Positions 8,771 to 18,583 of a DNA stretch of 64,000 nt are shown here, one piece after another (position 1 is the first letter of the stretch; every line of letters starts with the position of its first letter). The DNA lies in contig JAJFKT010000010.1 of assembly GCA_021773075.1 (NCBI GenBank), positions 372,001 through 436,000 of the forward strand, read 5' to 3'. The notes under the pieces were generated by a model. That model searched no databases. It was not told where the DNA came from and saw only the letters and a program-made list of their open reading frames with translations. Position numbers and translations under genes: made by a program. Source of the stretch: Woeseiaceae bacterium (GTDB taxonomy: Bacteria; Pseudomonadota; Gammaproteobacteria; Steroidobacterales; Woeseiaceae).

Positions 8771-9526
8771 ATGGAATTGACCGAAATCTGGCGGTACCCG
8801 GTTAAATCAATGCTGGGAGAACAAATAGACCAAGCGGATGTGCGTCCCGGCGGTATACAGGGAGATCGGCGATGGGCAGTAGTGGACGCCGAGTCGGGTG
8901 TCTCGCTAAGCGCAAAACGCTACGTTGATCTACTGCGTTGTCGAGCGTGGACGAGCGACGGCGAGGTGATGATCGGGCTCCCCAATGGGCGTGAATACTC
9001 GGCTGGTTCAGCCCAAGTAGCTGACGGCCTCTCTGATCTCCTGGGACGACGAGTCGAAACACGATCAGCCGATGCTACCGATACGATACAACATGAGTTT
9101 CCAACGGCTGTTACAGAGGGCGAGGGAGAAGTATTTCTGTACGAGCCGGAAACTGAAGCGTTTTTTGATTGTGCGCCGTTGCAATTGCTGACATCCGCAA
9201 CACTGGTTGAGCTTCAGCGGCTACTGCCAGCTTCAGCAATTCACCGAGCCCGTTTCCGCCCGAATTTTCTGGTCAAAACGAGTGAGCAAGGCTTCATCGA
9301 AAACAACTGGGTGAATAAAGACGTGACCCTTGGGTCGTTGAGGTGTCAGATTTATGACGACACACGGCGCTGCATTATGGTCGCACTAGCTCAAGGAGAC
9401 CTTCCGCGTGACACAGATGTGATTCGAACGATTCTGAACAGCAACGAAGGAAGAGCAGGGGTCGCGTTGAAAACGCTGGATTCCGGGATGGTGCGATGTG
9501 GAGCAACAGTTGAGGTTCTCGGTTAA
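8771..9526 (+). CDS. MOSC domain protein
   Basis: A 251-residue protein with an N-terminal MOSC beta-barrel (ELTEIWRYPVKSMLGE through residue about 110) and a C-terminal MOSC domain (FRPNFLVKT, DDTRRCIMVALAQ). MOSC proteins bind molybdenum cofactor or handle sulfur through a conserved Cys, here the Cys of TRRCIM. Relatives are YcbX and mitochondrial amidoxime reductases. There is no ferredoxin domain as in YcbX. The ATG at 8771 is chosen because the domain starts there; an upstream in-frame ATG would add 21 unrelated residues. Confidence 0.87.
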   Translation: MELTEIWRYPVKSMLGEQIDQADVRPGGIQGDRRWAVVDAESGVSLSAKRYVDLLRCRAWTSDGEVMIGLPNGREYSAGSAQVADGLSDLLGRRVETRSADATDTIQHEFPTAVTEGEGEVFLYEPETEAFFDCAPLQLLTSATLVELQRLLPASAIHRARFRPNFLVKTSEQGFIENNWVNKDVTLGSLRCQIYDDTRRCIMVALAQGDLPRDTDVIRTILNSNEGRAGVALKTLDSGMVRCGATVEVLG

Positions 9527-9981
9527 TTGATAAAACCGTGCATAATCAGTCCACTGCTTGTCGGCTGCCGCATAGGTATTCATGGATGAGTGTTGTGTCA
9601 GGACCCACTGTCAGAATCGACTTTTATTGATGCTGAGGGTCAATTTCCGAGGCAGCCGAAAATTTGGTAGGGACCAGATCGAGCAGCAGAAAGCCAAGCC
9701 TTCCTGATTTGGTTTTTTTGGACTGCCGGCGAGTTACCGATTGGCGCACGAGTCGGAATTGCGGCCAGTGCTAGAACGCTTGGTTTGCTCGAACACCAAG
9801 GTGTTAAGGGTCGATAGCGGAAACGAAATTCTAACTATCGACGACTACTCCAAAACCTCAACTCGCCCGACGAGACAGCTACGTTAGCACTCGCATGAGG
9901 GGATTCGCCCACAAAAACCGCTTAATAGTACGTGGCACAAGCTGCGACTTCCGGCAGCTCACGGAAGATGGGGGTGGACAT
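9527..9981 (+). other. 455-base gap with one terminator and a possible gene relic
   Basis: No confident gene. A terminator-like hairpin sits at 9691-9719. A 59-codon open stretch from 9708 to 9887 has protein-like composition (for example RPVLERLVCSNTKVLRVDSG) but no good start codon and no ribosome site. It may be the relic of a gene. The remainder shows nothing recognisable. Confidence 0.3.
9691..9719 (+). terminator. Probable rho-independent terminator after MOSC gene
   Basis: AAGCCAA and TTGGTTT pair over seven positions with one G-T wobble, around an 11-base loop, followed directly by a run of T. It lies 165 bases after the MOSC stop codon. The stem is weak, so the call is tentative. 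Confidence 0.45.
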
Positions 9982-10353
9982 ATGAATACCGGACGGAAAA
10001 CGGTGATTGAGGCGCTGGATTTCGCGAGAAGAGGCGACATCAGTCGCGCCAATAGGCTCTTGCGTAAAATGAGAAACATACCGGGCCTTGCGGCCGATGC
10101 CTGTTACGGACTTGGTCTCATCGAGCTGTGCCAAAACAATACCAAGAACGCACACGGGTATTTTTGCAAGGCAACTCAGATTGACACAGCGCATGCCGAT
10201 GCTTTCTACCAACTGGCAAAGATTGCTGATTCACAGGGTGATGCCGTGACTGCTGTACTCTATTTGAAGTCAGCGATCGCTCAAAATGCGGGACACGTAA
10301 TGGCCTCGGAGGCGCTCGAAGAACACGGTCATTTCGCCGTCGCTAAGGCGTAA
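9982..10353 (+). CDS. Small TPR-like protein
   Basis: A 123-residue cytoplasmic protein built of about three tetratricopeptide-like helical pairs. The clearest unit is residues about 48-80 (CYGLGLIELCQNNTKNAHGYF) followed by HADAFYQLAKIADSQGD. TPRs mediate protein contacts. The ATG at 9982 follows a GGGGTGGA site and is preferred over an ATG 29 codons upstream. Its last 11 bases overlap the convergent exported-protein gene. Confidence 0.7.
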   Translation: MNTGRKTVIEALDFARRGDISRANRLLRKMRNIPGLAADACYGLGLIELCQNNTKNAHGYFCKATQIDTAHADAFYQLAKIADSQGDAVTAVLYLKSAIAQNAGHVMASEALEEHGHFAVAKA

Positions 10354-10654
10354 CATCGAGCGTCACGAGTGCTCCCTGCTTATTCGTCTCGCACTTCACG
10401 AGATAACTTTGCTCAATGCCATCACTATTTTGGCGTTGTTTTACAACATAGAAAATTCTGTAGCCACGAGCTCGACTGCGCATCGATTTGCGCTTCACCC
10501 TTACGGACTCATCCGAGCCGAATTTTTCTGCAATCGCTACTCGACACGACCGATTTGCGCTGTTGTAGCTATCTGCTGCAAGGGCTGAGCTTGCAAGGAA
10601 ACTAGTGAATAACATGATCACCAATACAGAAGATCCCAGTCGATATTTACTCAT
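10343..10654 (-). CDS. Small exported basic protein
   Basis: A 103-residue protein with a typical Sec signal peptide ending at SSALAA. The mature part of about 75 residues is basic, has two Cys residues (one near its start, one near its end) and no motif I recognise. AAAGGA lies 8 bases before the ATG. The 3' end overlaps the convergent TPR gene. Likely periplasmic; function unknown. Confidence 0.65.
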   Translation of the reverse strand: MSKYRLGSSVLVIMLFTSFLASSALAADSYNSANRSCRVAIAEKFGSDESVRVKRKSMRSRARGYRIFYVVKQRQNSDGIEQSYLVKCETNKQGALVTLDVTP

Positions 10655-10762
10655 ACTTAATTCCTTTGGTGTCGGATTTCATTGCGCCCGGCAACGTCCA
10701 TACGGAGGCGTATGGTACACGCTTATCGTTGCCGTTGTCAATACGCTTGAGTATGGTGCCCT

Positions 10763-11335
10763 ATGGCAAACAAACAACTAACCCGAAAAGACTGGGTCAC
10801 AGCAGCGTTTGATGCTCTGCGAAATGGCGGGCCACAGGCGATAAAAGTGGAATCTATCGCAAAAGCCCTCAAAGTCAGCAAAGGCTCGTTTTACTGGCAC
10901 TTCAAAAACGCGTCAGATCTAAAAAGCGCTATGTTGGAACAATGGTTGGCAGTGGCCACCACGGCAGTTATCCAAGAAGTAGAGAGCAGTATTAAGGGCC
11001 CGGAGGAGACGCTCGACCATCTGGTCAGGATTTCAGCGGCTAATCTAAGCAGCACTTCGAAACACGCTTCAATGAACCAAGCAGCCATTCGGGATTGGGC
11101 ACGCTATGACCCCGAAGTCGAAATGGCTCTGAAAACAGTCGACAAGATACGATTAGATTACGTCACGCGTGGGTTCCGGCTCGCTGGATTCAAGCGCAAA
11201 CGATCTATAGAGAATGCAAAAATCCTATATGCGGCCCTGATTGGCCTGGAGAGCCTTGCTCGGCATAATCTCGCAAAACTCGACGAAGACCTGCCACATG
11301 TTCTCTCGACCTTGTTGGAAACAAAGCGTGGATAA
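10763..11335 (+). CDS. TetR-family transcriptional regulator
   Basis: A 190-residue protein. The N-terminal 60 residues contain the TetR helix-turn-helix (IKVESIAKALKVSKGSFYWH). The rest is a helical ligand-binding domain. TetR proteins usually repress a neighbouring gene until they bind a small molecule. The nearest candidates are the divergent small exported protein and the downstream membrane unit. The target is not shown by the sequence. Confidence 0.9.
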   Translation: MANKQLTRKDWVTAAFDALRNGGPQAIKVESIAKALKVSKGSFYWHFKNASDLKSAMLEQWLAVATTAVIQEVESSIKGPEETLDHLVRISAANLSSTSKHASMNQAAIRDWARYDPEVEMALKTVDKIRLDYVTRGFRLAGFKRKRSIENAKILYAALIGLESLARHNLAKLDEDLPHVLSTLLETKRG

Positions 11336-11431
11336 GCCATGATATGCGACCTCGGATCAGGAGTATCGAGCTGACGCTCACAAAGTGTAGTGTTATCGTG
11401 ACCGAAGGACATCTTAAGGGTAGGCCGTCGA

Positions 11432-12028
11432 ATGAAAAAATTCATCCAGGAAAACCCCACCATCGCATATGGCCTGGGTTTGCCACTGTTGCTCGTTGTC
11501 ATTTTCCTCATTGTCTCGGGACTTCCCCAATTATTGGTGTCGAAGCCACAATATGAGCTGCTGTATGTCAGCGGGATCTATAATTACCCAAACGTTGTAC
11601 AAATTGCCGTAGTTGATCAAAAGGTGCAGGTTATCTATCAAGGCGCTCCCTACGGCAACGAACGGCCTCGTTTGTGGCGATACAACCCGCAATCGGGGGG
11701 CGTGCAGGAAATCGCGTTAATCCTTCCGCCCAGCCCGGTTAGAAATGGCTCGGACGCAGTTCCGCAAGAGCCAAAATCAACCGTGATTGATGTCCCCGAT
11801 CTCGCCGGCCTGAGAATCGACTCATCCAGCGTGGCTCCCGACGGCTACGAGTTTCGGGCCGCAGACAATCGTTATTCGCGCAACATATTTGGCGGCCTGT
11901 TTTACTCACAAAGACATAACAATGAAGCCGTATTGACCAAGAATGGGCGCACTATTCGTCTGCCAAATTCGAATGATCGATACTACAATCGCAACACTCA
12001 ATTTGTCGGTTGGGTCCTACCACAGTGA
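11432..12028 (+). CDS. Membrane-anchored periplasmic protein, first gene of a coupled unit
   Basis: A 198-residue protein with one N-terminal membrane helix (about residues 15-37) and a beta-rich exported domain of about 155 residues with many Tyr and Asn. No known family seen. It overlaps the next gene by one base (TGATG), so the two are translated together. AAGGGTAGG precedes the ATG. It may be a periplasmic partner of the following polytopic protein. Confidence 0.65.
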   Translation: MKKFIQENPTIAYGLGLPLLLVVIFLIVSGLPQLLVSKPQYELLYVSGIYNYPNVVQIAVVDQKVQVIYQGAPYGNERPRLWRYNPQSGGVQEIALILPPSPVRNGSDAVPQEPKSTVIDVPDLAGLRIDSSSVAPDGYEFRAADNRYSRNIFGGLFYSQRHNNEAVLTKNGRTIRLPNSNDRYYNRNTQFVGWVLPQ

Positions 12029-13218
12029 TGGGGCTGCTCGTTCTCATCGTTATAGTCGCGTTGATCGGCGGCGGCATGTGGGTTTGGCCGTTTTTGGCGG
12101 GAATTCTTGGTCTGTCAAACGTCACTGACAAATCGGGTGCGCTGCGACACATTCGGCAGCTTATGCTTACCTACGATATTTCGCCGGGTGAGGTTGAAGC
12201 GACTTATCTTGCGCCGGCTGCTATCGATGCGGCCACCACTCAACGCAGCAAAGGTGATATTGCCAAGACGCTCTTTGTATACCTCGGCGCAATTTTTATC
12301 CTCGCCGGTATCGGTACCTACATCGGCATGTTTTGGGGCAGCATGGGCAGCGCGATGCGAATCTTCGTCACGCTCGGCATCGGCTACATTTTGCTCCTGG
12401 TCCTGGTGTCGGCGTTGCATGAGAACAAGTATCCTCGAGCCGTAGGACCGTTGACGTTCGCCATGGTTTTCATGATGGTCGGAGGTTGGCTTGTCCTCAT
12501 TGATGAGGTATTTCCCAGCACTGGCAACTGGCGAAACGTCGTGCTTTTTGTAAGCGGCACACTGGCCGTTCACTTAGGTCTTTTATTCGCTAAATACAAG
12601 CGCACGCTATTCGCAGTCTTGGGCTTGTTCTTCGTTTACGGGTTCATGCAAGTAGGCCTCGATATGCTCGGCATGGCCTATGCCCATATCGCCATAGTAC
12701 TTGGAGCCTCTTTGTTTTTGGTTGGCACGACATTGGAAAAGTCAACGCGACCTATCCTGGCGGAGTTAGCGCTCTTGATTGGATCGTTTTGGTTGAACGG
12801 CGGTCTGTTCGATGTGATTGCCAATGCGACAGCCCCCAATTGGGCGAGCCTGATCATCGGCGTTAGTCTGGTGATTACAGCTTATGGCCTGCACACGGCG
12901 GATAAATATCCGCGATTGATCGGGCTGGGATATTTGGTTGGTTCGGCCATGCTTTATGCCGGCCTGTTCGATCTTGTAGAGAATACGCCGATCGAACTTC
13001 TCTTCCTGGCGGTGACGGCAGGCATCTTGTATGCCTGTGTGGTCCTGCAGAGCAAGGCAATGCTGTTAACGACCGTCCTGGCAATGCTCTCGTTCATCGG
13101 CTATTTCTCGGCTAAGCATTTCGTAGATTCACTGGGCTGGCCGGTTACCTTGGTTATCACCGGCGTCGTCTTCTTAGGTGTTGGGATGATTGCTGTTCGG
13201 GTGAAGAGAGCTATTTGA
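12028..13218 (+). CDS. Polytopic membrane protein (DUF2157-like)
   Basis: A 396-residue protein. It opens with one membrane helix, then has a cytoplasmic stretch (about residues 30-85), then about ten closely packed transmembrane helices. The domain with a helix-rich head followed by paired helices resembles the DUF2157/DUF4401 group of unknown function. The ATG overlapping the previous stop is chosen; TTG at 12010 and GTG at 12025 are alternatives. It ends one base before the next gene, so all three genes form one unit. Confidence 0.7.
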   Translation: MGLLVLIVIVALIGGGMWVWPFLAGILGLSNVTDKSGALRHIRQLMLTYDISPGEVEATYLAPAAIDAATTQRSKGDIAKTLFVYLGAIFILAGIGTYIGMFWGSMGSAMRIFVTLGIGYILLLVLVSALHENKYPRAVGPLTFAMVFMMVGGWLVLIDEVFPSTGNWRNVVLFVSGTLAVHLGLLFAKYKRTLFAVLGLFFVYGFMQVGLDMLGMAYAHIAIVLGASLFLVGTTLEKSTRPILAELALLIGSFWLNGGLFDVIANATAPNWASLIIGVSLVITAYGLHTADKYPRLIGLGYLVGSAMLYAGLFDLVENTPIELLFLAVTAGILYACVVLQSKAMLLTTVLAMLSFIGYFSAKHFVDSLGWPVTLVITGVVFLGVGMIAVRVKRAI

Positions 13219-13219
13219 G

Positions 13220-14035
13220 ATGAAAGTCCCTCTCCTGGTTGTAGCTGCTCTGCTTTTGGGTACCGCCCATGCCCGTGGGGACGACCAGGATCAGGAAGAG
13301 GGCGGACAGGGAAATGGGACACCACCGCCTGCTGGTGGAACCACAACGACGGTTTTTACGCCGACTGGCCCCTACAGTAGATCGAAAGACGAGGGTGAGC
13401 ACCAGACCCCACCGGGCACGTTGCCTAATGAGGTAAGTATCATCTTCAGTCCAGGCGACTCGACCAAGTGTAATGCCTGTGATTCGATTGTGCTTATACA
13501 GACAGTGCAGATGTTCGTAGACGGCCAACGTATCCGGCCTGACAACTATTCTAATTTGGTCTTTAGTCAAGTAGCAGAGACCTGGACTATTCCGGATCAA
13601 CCGGGTACGCCAAATACGAATGAAAACGGAACCTACCTGGATTCGCCCGGCGCACCTTCAACTCATGGCAGTACCGCGGGTTCGAAAGTTCCCGGCCACA
13701 CGACCTCATCTGGCATCGATGTACCGCTAACCAATGCGGACGCGACGCTGATCGATCCACCGATGGCTGAGGGTGGGAATCGCAGATTCAAAAGTCCAGG
13801 TAACCCTAACGGTTACCAGACCGTAGTATGGAAGTTTGAGACCTGCGCTTTCTGTGAAAGAGGCGCAGATGCTGGCAAGTTTTATGAGTGCATCACCTGG
13901 GAGCACACTCGCACTGCTGCTGATGCGGCTGCCAACCCTAGCAAAAAGGGTAAATCAGAGTTCAAGGGCCAGAGCGATGCGCCTACCGACGGGTATAAGG
14001 CGGCCTACCAGAAGTTCAAGCAACTTTATCCCTAG
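13220..14035 (+). CDS. Exported protein with disulfide-type Cys pairs, unknown
   Basis: A 271-residue protein with a Sec signal peptide (cleavage near AHA). The first 60 mature residues are rich in Gly, Pro, Thr and acidic residues and look disordered. Two CxxC motifs (KCNACDS near residue 90 and CAFCERG near residue 210) plus a later Cys could bind a metal or form disulfides. No family recognised. It is the third gene of the unit starting at 11432, starting one base after the previous stop. Confidence 0.6.
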   Translation: MKVPLLVVAALLLGTAHARGDDQDQEEGGQGNGTPPPAGGTTTTVFTPTGPYSRSKDEGEHQTPPGTLPNEVSIIFSPGDSTKCNACDSIVLIQTVQMFVDGQRIRPDNYSNLVFSQVAETWTIPDQPGTPNTNENGTYLDSPGAPSTHGSTAGSKVPGHTTSSGIDVPLTNADATLIDPPMAEGGNRRFKSPGNPNGYQTVVWKFETCAFCERGADAGKFYECITWEHTRTAADAAANPSKKGKSEFKGQSDAPTDGYKAAYQKFKQLYP

Positions 14036-14430
14036 ATAAGGTACGACCGTCCGAAGCAATTAGTCTCCTGTCCTCGCCTAAAAAGATAGCGATGCCTGCC
14101 CAGGCGCTCCACAAGAAATAACCGGCAAATCCAATTCGCTGACCCCAGCCAGGCAGGACTAAGCCCGAAGTTTGCCAGGCGACCTGCCACCCAATATTGG
14201 CGATCAAGAACACCCAGAAGGCCCAGTGACAAGGAAGCAGTAACCAGCCGCCATTTCGGCGCGGTGCGGTTTCGCACGAATGTTGTCTAACCCCTTACTC
14301 AGTACATAGCCAAATACGCCGTTGTCGAGTATCGCCGACGTCCTAACTCCGAGGGGGTCCGCGATTGCAGCCAAAATACGATTGCAACGGGATCCAATAC
14401 CTATTCTTGCGCACGGCTACACAGATTCCA
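14016..14430 (-). pseudogene. Frameshifted remnant of a membrane protein
   Basis: Two overlapping frames on the minus strand read as one protein with a single shift near 14240. The upstream part contains LGVRTSAILDNGVFGYVLSK and the downstream part WAFWVFLIANIGWQVAWQ, followed by a second hydrophobic helix (residues GFAGYFLWSAWAGIAIF). Neither part has a convincing start codon. The 3' end runs about 20 bases into the convergent gene. It could also be chance hydrophobic sequence; I cannot name a family. Confidence 0.3.
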
Positions 14431-14579
14431 CAAATCGCCCGATTCATTTGCAGATTAGACATTTTGGTGGACGCTGGGCCTAAATAACTGCGTTGATCTG
14501 CCGATAACCCCCATAGAAATGCCAAATACTCGCCATCTGGGGGGGGAAGCCTACTGGCGTTGACTGGGGTTATTGAAGT

Positions 14580-15398
14580 ATGAGACACAGATTCGAAGGC
14601 ATTAAGCGGCTACTGCTCGTCATTCTTTTGGCCTGTGGCGCACCGCCTGTGCTGGCAGGCGATGAGACAAGTGATGACGGGGAAATTGAATTTGTAGAGC
14701 CCATCGTGACCGAAGAAACCCTGCCAAACGACGTCGGCGAGTGGGATTTTCGGGTCAGTGCGCACTATGCGAAAAACGGGAGCGAGACCACGGCTATATT
14801 GCCACGGCTGTCGCTGTTCTTTGGCTTGGCGGAACGACTCGGCGGTGAGATTAGCCTGCCTTTGGTCTACCAGGACAGTGATGGCGTTGATGCTTATGAT
14901 TTAGGGCCCTTATCAGCCAGCGTGAAATTCCTCGTCGTAGAGCCAGAATTGAATCGTCCGGCGCTGACTGTTGGCCTTGAAGTGGAGCTGCCGACCGGCG
15001 ACGAGGTGGAATTTCCAACGGGCGAGGCAGCAACCGAGGAAGCTGAACGAAATTACGAAATCACGCCGTTTGTTGGACTGCTAACAACGGTCGGTCGCGC
15101 GACGCTGCAGGGCAATATCGGTTGGTCGCTTAGCGTGCCCAAATCCGAAGGGCCCACATCACACAGCGTTACGTACAACTGGGCGGCATCAGTCCCGATC
15201 TGGCGCGAAAAAACATACGGCATGATCGAACTGAACGGCGATATTGGCACGCGGAACGCCGAGGACTCGGTATCGGTTGCCCCTGGCATCAGGCACTTCT
15301 TGGACGACGACGTATCGATCGCTTTGGCAGTGCCCATTGGCCTGAACGAAAACACGCCGGATTGGGCCGTGATACTGCATTGGCAAACGGGCTTTTGA
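14580..15398 (+). CDS. Probable outer-membrane beta-barrel protein
   Basis: A 272-residue protein with a signal peptide ending near VLAG. The mature part is a series of alternating amphipathic beta strands ending in aromatic Phe, as expected for an outer-membrane barrel. It resembles the 'MetA pathway of phenol degradation' transporter-like family, with typical phrases such as LSLPLVYQ-like strands and an acidic turn rich in Glu and Thr. The role could be sensing or transport. It ends 67 bases before the hybrid kinase and may be in the same operon. Confidence 0.65.
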   Translation: MRHRFEGIKRLLLVILLACGAPPVLAGDETSDDGEIEFVEPIVTEETLPNDVGEWDFRVSAHYAKNGSETTAILPRLSLFFGLAERLGGEISLPLVYQDSDGVDAYDLGPLSASVKFLVVEPELNRPALTVGLEVELPTGDEVEFPTGEAATEEAERNYEITPFVGLLTTVGRATLQGNIGWSLSVPKSEGPTSHSVTYNWAASVPIWREKTYGMIELNGDIGTRNAEDSVSVAPGIRHFLDDDVSIALAVPIGLNENTPDWAVILHWQTGF

Positions 15399-15465
15399 AT
15401 TACCCGATGCCGCGCGTGCACTGAATAATGATTCATATCAAGAGGCGTTTGCATAGCAATAACTG

Positions 15466-18453
15466 GTGCCCACAATGAAGATCCAAAACAAACTGAACAT
15501 TAGCTATTGTTTGATCGGCGTATTCCTTGCCGCCGTCGCCTATGTGACCGTTCAGACGTCGGGCCAAACGAAGCGCGCTTTCGACGAAATTGCAACATCC
15601 ACTATTCCGACATTGGTCGCGTTACACGATCTGCGGGCGGCAGGGCTGCGCATCGTGTCTTCAACCAGCGAATTCGGGCTAATCATGGCAGAAACGGAAT
15701 TAGCGCAGGAAGCGGCTGACGACAAAGAATTCCTTGATGCCGATAGTGAACAAGAATCGGGAGGGGAAAATGATGAGGGCGGTGAGGAAGAAGAGCTCAT
15801 CGCCGGCGGACGAGAAGACTACCAGCGAGCCTTCGCTCGACTTACGGCGTTTGTCGGCAGCAACGACTCCCTACTGCGTCGAATAGAGCGCGAGGGTATG
15901 GCGCTGCAGCACGCCAGCGACGACTTCATTGATTTTAAGAAATCGGGCGGCCACGGGTTGGCAGCGCTGGAGCTTAAAGAGGAATTCGAGACCGTTGAGC
16001 AAGCATTCCTCGCCTCCGTCGACAGGGCGATTGCCCAGGAACAAGATCGCGCAACCGACCACGAAATTGGCATTCTGGCCGTGATTGACGCATCCAGGCA
16101 GAAGATCCTGTTCTCCGGAGCGCTTGCGTTCCTGAGTGTCATCGGTGCCGGCCTGCTTATTACCCGGCTGATTGCTACCTCCATCGTTACTTTGAAAAAT
16201 GCCGTCATAAATATTGAAGACGCGAACATCGACGGCAGTATCGAAAACGCATTGCTGGCGGACGTGCGGTCTCGGCCGAAAATATTGCGAGACGAAGTTT
16301 CAGAACTATCAACGGCATTTGCGCAGATGCTGGCACGGGTACGAGTGTCTAGTGAGCGCCTTGCTAATCATCGAGAAGAACTTGAGCAGAAAGTGGCGCA
16401 ACGAACCGAGGCGCTAGAGATCGAGAAGGCGCGGGCCGAAGCACTGGCTAGTCGCGCTGAAGCCGCTGACCAGGCCAAGAGTGACTTCCTCGCCAATATG
16501 AGTCACGAGATTCGCACGCCGATGAACGGTGTTCTCGGTATGACCGAACTCTTGCTGGCGACCAAGTTAACTGAAGATCAGTGTCGTATGGCTGAAACGA
16601 TCCAGTCGTCGGGCGATTTACTCTTGCGTGTCATTAACGACATTTTGGATTTCTCGAAGATACAGGCGGGCAAGTTGGAACTTGATAATGCGCCATTTGA
16701 CTTGCGGCACGTAACCGAGGGCGCGATTGCGCTCGTCGCCCAGCACGCCGACACGAAAGGATTGGAGTTGCTCTGTGATATTCCGCCTGACGTGCACTCG
16801 CCATTATGCGGTGATGGCGTGCGGCTCAGTCAGATTTTGATAAACCTGATTGGCAATGCGGTCAAGTTTACAGAGCAAGGACAGGTCGTAGTAAGGGTGA
16901 CGGCGCAAGGAGAGGCGCCCGAGATATCGCATTTTCGATTTGAGATTGAAGACACCGGTATTGGCATTTCTGTCGAGAACCAAAAACGGATCTTCAAGTC
17001 ATTCTCTCAAGCGGACGGATCGACCTCGCGAGTCTTCGGCGGCACAGGCCTCGGCCTTGCAATCAGTACGCAATTGGTTGAATTGATGGGAGGCGAGATC
17101 GGTGTGCAAAGCGAGCCAGGCGCTGGTTCGACGTTTTGGTTTACAGCCCGACTAGAAAAGCGGGAGCCTACCACGGTATTGCCATTGCCAGAATCGCTCG
17201 GCGACACACGAGTCCTGGTTGTGGATGACAACGATACCAATCGCGAGATTCTCCGCCATCAATTGGAAAGCTGGGGGGTCGAGGTGCAAGAATCGTCGGG
17301 CGGCGCGGTTGCGTTGCAAAAATTGACGGCGGCCAATACGGACGACCGGTCGTTCGATCTCGTGTTGCTGGATCTCAACATGCCGGATATGGACGGCGTG
17401 GACGTTGCCCGCGCGATTCATGCGATTCCTGGCTTGAAGGACATCCCTCTGGTCATGCTTAGCTCGGTGTCCTCGACTGATAGACAGCGTGAATTCAATT
17501 CGCTATTTAATGCGTGCCTGACCAAACCGGTTATGCAGTCCCGACTGCGAGATTGTGTGCTCTCGATTTTGAGTGACGATGTTGCGGCTGCTGTAGATCA
17601 AAATCAGCTAACCCCTGAATCGAAAACCGTAGCCGGCAACTGTCGCGTGCTCATTGCCGAGGATAATCGAGTCAATCTAGTCATACTCGAACGTATGTTG
17701 AGAAGTTTGGGCTATGGGACTGTCGGAGTCGGTAATGGCGTGAAAGCACTGGCTGCGATTCAGGACGAAGATTTTGATGCCGTGTTGATGGATTGCCAGA
17801 TGCCGACGATGGATGGATATGATGCGACACGCGCCATTCGCGAATGGGAGAAAAAGAACGATCGAACTCCGACACCTATCATCGCGGTCACCGCGAATGC
17901 AATGGCGAAAGATCGCCAACGATGCCTAGACGCCGGCATGGACGATTATGTGAGCAAGCCCTATACGACGAACAAAATTATCGATGCGTTGACTGCTAAC
18001 TTACGCGACCGGGCGCCGAGTGTGCCAAGACCTGCGGCGAATACGAGCACCGTTACTAAAGCCGCCGACACAGTGACGAACTCATCGCGAAACACTTGTT
18101 CGATTGACTGGGGAGTCCTGAATCAGTTGTTAGAACTCCGAAAGCCCGGAGGGCAGGATCCAAGCGACGATTTTGTCAGCCTCTATTTGGAAAGTGCGCA
18201 AGAGCTCAATGGACAACTAGGCGATGCCATCGCTAGAGCTGATATTTCAGCTGCCGGCAAGACCGCGCATAGCTGGAAATCCAGCAGCGCCAATATTGGT
18301 GCCAATACACTGGCGGAAATCTGCGCGAAACTTGAGGTCCTTGCCTCGAACGGAGACATCGAACAGACGCGCACTCTTTACGATCAACTCACGGACGAAT
18401 ACCAACGCGTTATCGATGAATTACAATCGAACTCGCAGATCGCTGTGGCGTAA
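15466..18453 (+). CDS. Hybrid sensor histidine kinase with two receivers and Hpt
   Basis: A 995-residue multidomain kinase. A first membrane helix (about residues 11-30), a sensor region of about 180 residues, a second helix (about 212-235) and a HAMP-like linker lead to the dimerisation helix with phospho-His347 ([11 protein letters not shown]). The ATP-binding domain follows, then receiver 1 with Asp636 ([11 protein letters not shown]), receiver 2 with Asp776 ([11 protein letters not shown]) and an Hpt domain with His935 ([12 protein letters not shown]). This is a BarA/EvgS-type phosphorelay; no response regulator is adjacent. The sensor contains an acidic Glu/Gly stretch at about residues 93-110. 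GTG at 15466 or ATG three codons later may start it. Confidence 0.93.
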   Translation: MPTMKIQNKLNISYCLIGVFLAAVAYVTVQTSGQTKRAFDEIATSTIPTLVALHDLRAAGLRIVSSTSEFGLIMAETELAQEAADDKEFLDADSEQESGGENDEGGEEEELIAGGREDYQRAFARLTAFVGSNDSLLRRIEREGMALQHASDDFIDFKKSGGHGLAALELKEEFETVEQAFLASVDRAIAQEQDRATDHEIGILAVIDASRQKILFSGALAFLSVIGAGLLITRLIATSIVTLKNAVINIEDANIDGSIENALLADVRSRPKILRDEVSELSTAFAQMLARVRVSSERLANHREELEQKVAQRTEALEIEKARAEALASRAEAADQAKSDFLANMSHEIRTPMNGVLGMTELLLATKLTEDQCRMAETIQSSGDLLLRVINDILDFSKIQAGKLELDNAPFDLRHVTEGAIALVAQHADTKGLELLCDIPPDVHSPLCGDGVRLSQILINLIGNAVKFTEQGQVVVRVTAQGEAPEISHFRFEIEDTGIGISVENQKRIFKSFSQADGSTSRVFGGTGLGLAISTQLVELMGGEIGVQSEPGAGSTFWFTARLEKREPTTVLPLPESLGDTRVLVVDDNDTNREILRHQLESWGVEVQESSGGAVALQKLTAANTDDRSFDLVLLDLNMPDMDGVDVARAIHAIPGLKDIPLVMLSSVSSTDRQREFNSLFNACLTKPVMQSRLRDCVLSILSDDVAAAVDQNQLTPESKTVAGNCRVLIAEDNRVNLVILERMLRSLGYGTVGVGNGVKALAAIQDEDFDAVLMDCQMPTMDGYDATRAIREWEKKNDRTPTPIIAVTANAMAKDRQRCLDAGMDDYVSKPYTTNKIIDALTANLRDRAPSVPRPAANTSTVTKAADTVTNSSRNTCSIDWGVLNQLLELRKPGGQDPSDDFVSLYLESAQELNGQLGDAIARADISAAGKTAHSWKSSSANIGANTLAEICAKLEVLASNGDIEQTRTLYDQLTDEYQRVIDELQSNSQIAVA

Positions 18454-18583
18454 CATTTCTGCCGTCTCCTGCTGATCGCGTTTCGCTCACAAGAATCAAA
18501 GTGTCGCCGCCAAAACTCTAGGCCGGCTCATTACATCACTGAATGTGAGGCAGTGACTCGGAAGCTGTCAACAGCGGTCAGTT

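Noticed and set aside
15466..15800. Alternative genes in other frames within the kinase sensor
   Set aside because: The kinase frame continues without stop into recognised domains; other frames show biased composition.
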